Origin: an uncultured Ruminococcus sp.
GTDB lineage: Bacteria; Bacillota; Clostridia; Oscillospirales; Ruminococcaceae
DNA length: 6,682 nucleotides
Assembly: GCA_946544695.1 (NCBI GenBank)
Contig: CAMNMO010000161.1
Coordinates: 1-6,682, forward strand
Reading direction: 5' to 3'
The notes beneath the pieces were generated by a model. It was not told where the DNA came from, did not search any database, and saw nothing but the letters and a program-made list of their open reading frames with translations. Shown here piece after piece: positions 1 through 4,810 of this stretch (positions within the stretch are counted from its first letter, which is position 1; the number at the start of each line of letters is the position of its first letter). The position numbers were made by a program, and so were the translations under genes.

Positions 1-317
1 CCGATGAGCCCACCGATCCCGATGAGCCCACCGATCCCGATGAGCCCACCGATCCTGATGAGCCCACCGATCCCGATGAGCCTACCGATCCCGATGAACC
101 CGTAGATCCCGTTATCGAAGGTCTGCTGGGTGATCTGAACGGCGACGGCGTTATCAACGTTACCGATATCTCACTGGCAGCTGCACACGTTAAGGGCATA
201 AAGGCTCTTGACGATGCTAAATTCCTGCTGGCAGACGTAAACGGCGACGGTCAGGTCAATGTTGCTGATATCTCCAAGATCGCAGCACACGTTAAGGGTG
301 TCAAGACAATCAGCTGA
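1..317 (+). CDS. C-terminal end of a dockerin-bearing protein (5' end outside window)
   Basis: Only the last 104 codons are present, read in the frame starting at base 3 and ending at TGA 315-317. The visible protein begins with an acidic Asp-Glu-Pro-Thr-Asp-Pro repeat linker (bases 3-110) and ends in a type I dockerin (about 129-314). Both F-hand loops are canonical: DLNGDGVINVTD and DVNGDGQVNVAD, each with Asp1, Asn3, Asp5, Gly6, Asn9 and Asp12 for calcium, followed by helices ISLAAAHVKG and ISKIAAHVKG. Dockerins bind cohesins on a scaffoldin, so the missing upstream part is probably a secreted enzyme, binding module or structural component of a cellulosome-like complex; its nature cannot be told from here. 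The two repeats are near-symmetric, as expected for type I dockerins. A terminator follows 23 bases after the stop. The dockerin call is firm; the role of the whole protein is unknown. Confidence 0.93.
   Translation, partial: DEPTDPDEPTDPDEPTDPDEPTDPDEPTDPDEPVDPVIEGLLGDLNGDGVINVTDISLAAAHVKGIKALDDAKFLLADVNGDGQVNVADISKIAAHVKGVKTIS
3..110 (+). repeat. 18-bp tandem repeat, six units, coding for an acidic Pro/Thr linker
   Basis: Six consecutive in-frame units of GATGAGCCCACCGATCCC code for DEPTDP. Units 1, 2 and 4 are identical. Unit 3 ends in CCT, unit 5 has CCT as its third codon, and unit 6 (93-110) is diverged to DEPVDP. Bases 1-2 (CC) look like the end of a further unit, so the array probably continues left of the window. 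Its position just before a dockerin fits a flexible inter-domain linker. Confidence 0.95.
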
Positions 318-340
318 TATTAACTGAATATCATAGAATA

Positions 341-376
341 AGGGACGACCGAGCAATTTCGGTTGTCCCTTTTTTT
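341..376 (+). terminator. Rho-independent terminator of the first dockerin gene
   Basis: A 12-bp stem pairs 341-352 with 359-370 (AGGGACGACCGA with TCGGTTGTCCCT, one G-U pair) around a 6-base loop, followed by seven T (370-376). It lies 23 bases after the TGA at 315-317. It separates the first dockerin gene from the next transcription unit. Confidence 0.92.
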
Positions 377-423
377 GTATGTTTCCGCCCGGAATTATAA
401 AAATATTCGCATTTCACACTTAT

Positions 424-451
424 TTGACTTATTGCGTATTTTATATAAAAT
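424..451 (+). promoter_or_regulatory. Possible upstream tandem sigma-A promoter
   Basis: TTGACT (424-429) and TAAAAT (446-451) are separated by 16 bp, each matching five of six consensus bases. Transcription would start near base 458, about 50 bases before the stronger promoter. The region is AT-rich, so chance matches are likely. It may instead belong to an UP-like element of the downstream promoter, together with the palindrome TTTTATATAAAA at 439-450. Confidence 0.35.
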
Positions 452-474
452 TTAATAAAAATTGCTAAAAACTC

Positions 475-503
475 TTGACAATCGGGCGGTATTAGTGTAT
501 AAT
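475..503 (+). promoter_or_regulatory. Consensus sigma-A promoter for the internal-dockerin gene
   Basis: TTGACA (475-480) and TATAAT (498-503) are perfect consensus hexamers separated by the optimal 17 bp. The roughly 45 bp upstream are A/T-rich with A and T runs, resembling an UP element. The expected start is near base 510, giving a leader of about 70 bases before the ATG at 581. Confidence 0.9.
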
Positions 504-510
504 GATGCTA

Positions 511-540
511 TCGGAATTTGGAGTGGATACCAAATTCTGA
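511..540 (+). promoter_or_regulatory. Inverted repeat at the predicted mRNA 5' end
   Basis: An 8-bp perfect inverted repeat (GAATTTGG at 514-521, CCAAATTC at 530-537) extends outward through one G-U, one C-G and one T-A pair, giving an 11-bp stem (511-521 with 530-540) around an 8-base loop. It begins almost at the predicted start of transcription. It could be a 5' stabilising hairpin in the mRNA or a dimeric repressor's operator in DNA. No T-run follows directly, so it is not a terminator. Confidence 0.75.
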
Positions 541-564
541 ACATAATATGGATTAGGTTTTTTG

Positions 565-572
565 AAGGAGGA
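565..572 (+). promoter_or_regulatory. Strong ribosome binding site
   Basis: AAGGAGGA lies 8 bases before the ATG at 581 and matches the anti-Shine-Dalgarno almost completely. Together with the signal peptide directly after it, this fixes the start codon. Confidence 0.93.
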
Positions 573-580
573 ATTTTGAA

Positions 581-2902
581 ATGAGACTGAAAAAGTTATT
601 CGCAGGAATGACAGCAGCTGCTCTGGCAGCAGGAATGGTAGCAATGATACCCGCTTCTGCAAAGGATATGCCCAACGGCGAAGCTCTGCTGAAGGAAGAC
701 GGAACTGCTGTAACCGCAAAGGCTTGTTTTGCAAGCAAGGGCTGGGGTGCAACTGATATGGATACCACTGTTGAAGTGGTAAGAGGCGAGAACAAGATCC
801 GCATAACTCCTAAGGACGGCGAAGGCAATGAGCTCAAGGCAACAGGCTTTGAAGTATTCTGCCTGGACCTGGAGGGTATCTACGATCAGTATCCCAACAT
901 GAAGATAGATGTTACTAAGGTAACTCTGCTCAGCAAGCAGTATGATGATGACGGCAACCTTATCACAACTACCAAGAAGGATAAGGAAACAGGCGAGGAA
1001 GTTACCGAGCCCAAGTTCAAGAGCACTTCGCTGAAGGCTCCCAACCTTGAAAAGCCCGAGAAGGACGCTGATACTACTCTGGATTATGCAAAGATACAGT
1101 ACGGCGACCCCGAGGAGAAGAACAACTGGAGAGCTGATATCTATAACGCATACAGCGACACCAGCAAGGACGACACCCTGACTATCAAGGGCGCAGACCT
1201 TCCCGAGTATGACTATATCGATGTAACTTTCAACGTCTGGGACGATACAAAGGCTGAGAAGGAAGTTTACAATGATTACACTATCCCCGATGTTCATGTA
1301 AATCACGAGGACGGCAACCACGAGACATATCTCTGCGGTTCCAACGATCCCGAGAACCACCCTGCAATGAACAATTCCTGCTGGGACGCTTCCACCGTTA
1401 CAGGCATAACCTTCTACCTCAAGGTAGACCAGGCTAAGTTTGACGAGGTAGGCTACATCACAGGTGCTGTCGGCACAAACGGCAATAAGCTGGGCTGGCA
1501 GAATGCAGCTGTGTTCATCTCCACAGGCGTTATTAAGGACGAGAACGGCAACTATGTTGACAAGAACGAGGACGGCTATGCTGATACAGGCGACTACGAT
1601 CCCACTTCCGTAACACCCATTAAGGTAAAGGACGGTCTGTATGCATTCACCGTTGTTAACGAGGACGGTTTCTTCGGTGAGTTCGATACCTATGCACACA
1701 TCTTTATGCAGAACTGGACCAACGATGAGGACAGCAATCCTCTGGTAAGCGTTGATATCGACCACATCGTTCTCAACCCCACAGGCGATGACGTATTCCT
1801 GAATGACAAGATCAAGATGGACGGCACTGTTGAGAAGCAGACTTATGAAGCACCCAAGTATGAGGACTTCAATGAGCCCAAGCAGGAAGATGAGGAGCCC
1901 ACAGCTGATGAAGACACCACCGCTGACGAGGATACCACATCTGATGAGACCTCTACTCCCGATGAGAGCGTGCCTACTGACAGCGAGACTACCGATAAGG
2001 AAACCGATGAGCCCGCAGTTGATACATACAAGCTGGGCGATGTTAACGGCGACGGCAAGGTCAACGTAACCGATATTTCCAAGGTAGCTGCTCATATCAA
2101 GAGCGTTAAGGAACTGACAGATGATGAGTTCAAGAGAGCTGACGTTACAGCTGATGATATAGTTGACGTTACCGATCTGTCCAAGATCGCAGCTCACGTT
2201 AAGGGCATCAAGAAGCTGGAAGCTCCCGAAAACGCAGATAAGACCGATGATAAGGTAGAGAACCTGCCTTATGACGCATTCCTGATGTTCACCAACGCTT
2301 CATGGGGCTGGGGCAACTGGAACGGTCACAGCACCTCTGCGGCTGACAAGGGCGCTTACGGCGTTGATGCTATACTGGACGGCGACGGTGAGTACACTGT
2401 TTCCATCACTGCTGAATCCCTTGAGACTGCTGACCCCAACGTTGAAGCTGACAAGGAACTGAATCTGCACGATGCAGGCATTTACAGAGATGAAGCAACA
2501 GGCGAAATAATCCCCAGCGAAGGCGCAACGGTATTCTGTGTTGATATCACAGGTATCTGCGACGGTACTACCACCTGGGACGGCGAAGCTACCAAGAAGG
2601 GCACTCAGAAGAAGTTCAAGGACGATGTTGATCCTACCAAGGATATCAACGGCAAGGGCAGATACACAGGTCAGGAACTGAAGGTAAATGTGACCTCCAT
2701 CAAGGCTGACGGCGAAGAAGTTAAGTTCGATGCTTCCAAGATCAAGTACGGCAACATCGAGGATGACAACAACCGTTACAGGATCGAGATCTACAACGAG
2801 TACGGCGATACAAAGAATGATTCTCCTATCGATGCCGCTGCACTCAAGTTCAGCAAGGAACTGTCTGTTACCTTCACTATCGAGGGTCTGACTAAGGGCT
2901 AA
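581..2902 (+). CDS. Secreted protein with internal dockerin and duplicated module of unknown function
   Basis: This is a 773-residue secreted protein. Residues 1-27 form a signal peptide: a basic MRLKK start, a hydrophobic Ala-rich core, and likely cleavage after ASA. Module A spans about 45-220. A different, probably beta-rich module spans about 222-400, with GTN..GWQ and a VDIDHIVLNP ending. An acidic Thr/Glu/Asp linker follows at about 430-482, then an internal dockerin at 485-548, and a second copy of module A at about 563-773. The first F-hand, DVNGDGKVNVTD, is canonical. The second, DVTADDIVDVTD, lacks Asn3 and Gly6. I see no glycosidase, esterase, lyase or protease motif and no cell-wall anchor. 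A role as an accessory or carbohydrate-binding part of a cellulosome-like complex is inferred from the dockerin and the Trp-rich WGWGNW stretch. Nearly all lysines in the stretches read are AAG, which, with the consensus promoter, suggests high expression. It has its own promoter and terminator. Confidence 0.93.
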   Translation: MRLKKLFAGMTAAALAAGMVAMIPASAKDMPNGEALLKEDGTAVTAKACFASKGWGATDMDTTVEVVRGENKIRITPKDGEGNELKATGFEVFCLDLEGIYDQYPNMKIDVTKVTLLSKQYDDDGNLITTTKKDKETGEEVTEPKFKSTSLKAPNLEKPEKDADTTLDYAKIQYGDPEEKNNWRADIYNAYSDTSKDDTLTIKGADLPEYDYIDVTFNVWDDTKAEKEVYNDYTIPDVHVNHEDGNHETYLCGSNDPENHPAMNNSCWDASTVTGITFYLKVDQAKFDEVGYITGAVGTNGNKLGWQNAAVFISTGVIKDENGNYVDKNEDGYADTGDYDPTSVTPIKVKDGLYAFTVVNEDGFFGEFDTYAHIFMQNWTNDEDSNPLVSVDIDHIVLNPTGDDVFLNDKIKMDGTVEKQTYEAPKYEDFNEPKQEDEEPTADEDTTADEDTTSDETSTPDESVPTDSETTDKETDEPAVDTYKLGDVNGDGKVNVTDISKVAAHIKSVKELTDDEFKRADVTADDIVDVTDLSKIAAHVKGIKKLEAPENADKTDDKVENLPYDAFLMFTNASWGWGNWNGHSTSAADKGAYGVDAILDGDGEYTVSITAESLETADPNVEADKELNLHDAGIYRDEATGEIIPSEGATVFCVDITGICDGTTTWDGEATKKGTQKKFKDDVDPTKDINGKGRYTGQELKVNVTSIKADGEEVKFDASKIKYGNIEDDNNRYRIEIYNEYGDTKNDSPIDAAALKFSKELSVTFTIEGLTKG
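713..1237 (+). repeat. Module A, N-terminal copy of an intragenic duplication
   Basis: Residues 45-219 of the secreted protein align with residues 563-767. Shared anchors are FEVFCLDLEGI (90-100) with ATVFCVDITGI (649-659), KIDVTKV (108-114) with KVNVTSI (701-707), LDYAKIQYG (167-175) with FDASKIKYG (716-724), DIYNAYSDT (186-194) with EIYNEYGDT (736-744), and DVTFNV with SVTFTI. The alternating hydrophobic pattern suggests a beta-sandwich, which is inference. This copy keeps one tryptophan (W55) of the three seen in the other copy and carries a charged insert at about 116-166. Confidence 0.85.
2033..2224 (+). other. Internal type I dockerin domain
   Basis: Residues 485-548 contain two F-hand and helix repeats separated by KELTDDEFKRA. 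The first repeat is canonical (GDVNGDGKVNVTDISKVAAHIKSVK). The second retains the acidic positions and the SKIAAHVKGIKKL helix but has Thr for Asn3 and Asp for Gly6 in the loop. The domain is followed by about 225 more residues, whereas dockerins usually lie at or near a protein's end. It is closely similar to the dockerin of the upstream gene. Confidence 0.93.
2267..2899 (+). repeat. Module A, C-terminal copy of an intragenic duplication
   Basis: Residues 563-773 are the partner of residues 45-219. This copy starts with an aromatic cluster (W575, W577, W580), which could form a ligand-binding face. Ungapped alignment from F570 with F50 places W575 on W55, W577 on A57 and W580 on M60. A charged insert lies between the VDITGI and KVNVTSI anchors (about 660-700), a different loop from the insert in the N-terminal copy. 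The protein ends six residues after the last conserved strand. Confidence 0.85.
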
Positions 2903-2938
2903 TATCCCTGACGGATAATTATAGGCTATTAAATATGG

Positions 2939-2973
2939 ATACCTCCGCACTTACGGGTGCGGAGGTATTTTTT
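2939..2973 (+). terminator. Rho-independent terminator of the internal-dockerin gene
   Basis: A perfect 12-bp stem pairs ATACCTCCGCAC (2939-2950) with GTGCGGAGGTAT (2957-2968) around a 6-base loop, followed by a T-run at 2968-2973. It sits 36 bases after the TAA at 2900-2902. Confidence 0.94.
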
Positions 2974-2977
2974 GCGC

Positions 2978-3013
2978 AAAAGCAAGCGCCCTGTCCGTTG
3001 CGGACAAGGCGCT
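2978..3013 (-). terminator. Terminator of the ABC exporter operon
   Basis: Read on the minus strand, AGCGCC, one mismatched base, then TGTCC pair with GGACA, the mismatch, then GGCGCT around a 5-base loop (stem 2985-3013). TGC and four T (2981-2978) follow. It begins 13 bases beyond the stop codon of the second ABC gene. The T-run is short, so termination may be moderate. It abuts the plus-strand terminator through the palindrome TTTTGCGCAAAA (2970-2981). Confidence 0.75.
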
Positions 3014-3026
3014 GCTGCGATGAGTG

Positions 3027-4796
3027 TTATGCGGATTGCGATGTATATAGCTCGTAATATGCGCCACGCTTTTCCATAAGTTCATCGTGGCTGCCGCTTT
3101 CGAGAATGCCTTTCTCGTCGATGTACATTATGCGGTCGCAGCCCCTTATGGTGGAAAGCCTGTGGGCGATTATGAATGAGGTCCTGCCTTTCAGCAGACG
3201 GTTTATACCCTGCTGCAAAAGCGCCTCTGTCTTTGCATCTATCGATGAAGTCGCTTCATCGAGTACCAGTATCTTGGGGTCACTGAGAAGTGTCCTTGCA
3301 AAGCTTATCAGCTGCTTTTCGCCGCCCGAAAGCTTGCTGCCACGTTCGTTGACCTCAGTTTCGTAGCCCTGTGACATCTGGCTGATGAATTCATCTGCAC
3401 AGACCGTTTTTGCAGCTTCACGCACTTCTTCATCTGTGGCGTCAAGCTTGCTGTAACGGATATTGTCCATTATCGTGCCGCTGAATATGAAGCTGTCCTG
3501 AAGCATTATGCCCATCTGACTGCGCAGCGACCTCAGCGTTACATCTGATATGGGCACGCCGTCAACGGTGATGCGCCCCTGTTCGATATCGTAAAATCTG
3601 GATATCAGCGATACTATGGTGGACTTGCCCGCACCTGTGGGTCCCACCAGTGCTATGCTTTCGCCTGCCTTGACATCAAAGGAGAGATGTTCCAGAACAT
3701 TGATGCCCTTCTCGTAACCAAAGGTGACGTCCTCAAAGCTTACCTGTCCTGTTATCTCGCCCAGTTCCTCTGCGCCCTCTTTGTCGCTTATGGTCACAGG
3801 TTCGTCAAGGGTCTCGAAGATACGTTCAAGATAGGCGATGTTGTTGATGAAGTTGTTCATGATGTTCGATATGTTCATGATAGGCTGCCAGAATCGGCTT
3901 GCGTAGCCCGTCATTGCCGCCAGCACGCCCAGCGAAACAGTCTCACGGGGCATCACCAGCAGTCCCACCACGAAAAGCGCAGCCCTTATCAGCGTCGATA
4001 TGTTATCTGTTGCGGGCCATACCAGGTTCGAGAACTTTACAGCCCTCATCCATGCGGTGCGGTACTTGTTGTTCAGGTTGTCGTATATCTCGGCATTCTC
4101 CTCCTCACGGGTGAACACCTGGGTTATCCTTGCACCGACTATGTTTTCCTGCAAATATGCATTCATGTTGGATGACTTGTTTGAAACGTCCTGCCATGCC
4201 CTGCGCTGCTGCTTTTTGATGGCGAACATCACCAGCATGAATATGGGCAGACCCGACAGTGCGACCAGTGTCAGCTTAGGGCTTACCAGCAGCATGAACA
4301 CCAGTATGAACACCATGTTCAGTATCTCCATGATGAAGTTTATGATGCCGTTTGAAAGCATGTCGGATACCGAGTTTACGTAGTTTATCACACGTATCAG
4401 TATCTTGCCGTGGGGACGGTCATCGTAGTAGGTGAAGGGAAGTTTCTGCAAATGTGCGAACAGGTCCTCTCTGATATCGAAGATTATGTTCTGTCCCACA
4501 ACAGTCATTATCCTGCCACGGATATTGCCCAGCGCCGTTGCTGCAATGTTGAAGCCCAGCAGCCCCAGTCCCAGCAGCAGCAGTTCCTTGATATTTTTTT
4601 CGGGAATGGTGACGTCCAGTGCACGCTGCGTCAGCAGCGGTCCCACCAGCCCGAACACCGCAGCCGCCATGCTTATAAGCAGTGACAGCACCATCTTGCC
4701 CTGATACTTTTTGATGTATATGTACGAACGTTTTAAGTGGGTAAAGTCAAAGGGGGTCTCCAGCTGTTCGTCCACATCGTATTTGTTCCTTGCCAT
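3027..4796 (-). CDS. ABC exporter half-transporter, catalytically intact subunit
   Basis: This 589-residue protein has a six-helix type I exporter membrane domain (about 1-325) fused to an ATPase domain (about 350-589), the usual half-transporter length. All ATPase motifs are canonical: A-loop Tyr361, Walker A GPTGAGKST (385-393, Lys391), Q-loop Gln433, signature LSGGE (489-493), Walker B ILVLDE (Asp513, catalytic Glu514), D-loop SSID (517-520) and switch His545 in IAHRLST. The partner encoded just upstream has a degenerate site, so this subunit should supply the Walker A/B side of the one hydrolytic site, as BmrD, LmrD or TM288 do in heterodimeric exporters. The start ATG overlaps the partner's TAA stop by one base (TAATG), implying translational coupling and fixed stoichiometry. 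Substrate is unknown; multidrug, peptide or lipid export are all possible. Confidence 0.95.
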   Translation of the reverse strand: MARNKYDVDEQLETPFDFTHLKRSYIYIKKYQGKMVLSLLISMAAAVFGLVGPLLTQRALDVTIPEKNIKELLLLGLGLLGFNIAATALGNIRGRIMTVVGQNIIFDIREDLFAHLQKLPFTYYDDRPHGKILIRVINYVNSVSDMLSNGIINFIMEILNMVFILVFMLLVSPKLTLVALSGLPIFMLVMFAIKKQQRRAWQDVSNKSSNMNAYLQENIVGARITQVFTREEENAEIYDNLNNKYRTAWMRAVKFSNLVWPATDNISTLIRAALFVVGLLVMPRETVSLGVLAAMTGYASRFWQPIMNISNIMNNFINNIAYLERIFETLDEPVTISDKEGAEELGEITGQVSFEDVTFGYEKGINVLEHLSFDVKAGESIALVGPTGAGKSTIVSLISRFYDIEQGRITVDGVPISDVTLRSLRSQMGIMLQDSFIFSGTIMDNIRYSKLDATDEEVREAAKTVCADEFISQMSQGYETEVNERGSKLSGGEKQLISFARTLLSDPKILVLDEATSSIDAKTEALLQQGINRLLKGRTSFIIAHRLSTIRGCDRIMYIDEKGILESGSHDELMEKRGAYYELYTSQSA

Positions 4797-4810
4797 TATG
4801 CTGTCACCCC
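4794..4810 (-). promoter_or_regulatory. Stop-start overlap and internal ribosome binding site in the ABC operon
   Basis: TAATG at 4798-4794 combines the stop of the first ABC gene with the start of the second. GGGGTGA (4810-4804), inside the end of the first gene, matches the 3' part of the Shine-Dalgarno sequence and lies 7 bases before the ATG. Re-initiation by terminating ribosomes is the likely start mode. Confidence 0.8.

Noticed and set aside
3..110. CRISPR-like array
   Set aside because: The units are contiguous, with no spacers, and are in frame in a coding region.
511..564. Riboswitch or attenuator in the 70-base leader of the internal-dockerin gene
   Set aside because: There is only one simple hairpin, with no conserved aptamer pattern, no alternative pairing and no terminator stem before the start codon.
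596..2197. A 533-codon open frame antisense to the internal-dockerin gene
   Set aside because: It runs opposite a gene with a signal peptide, clear domains, promoter and ribosome binding site. Its translation is a repetitive Val/Ile/Leu/Ser/Cys-rich product with no domain, as expected from reading strongly biased codons backwards.
2300..2950. A 216-codon antisense frame over the C-terminal module
   Set aside because: It is a shadow of the same codon bias, has no recognisable domain, and starts within the terminator hairpin.
3687..4175. Plus-strand open frames of 70-175 codons over the two ABC genes
   Set aside because: They lie opposite two full-length, motif-complete ABC genes, and their translations show no domain or plausible start context.
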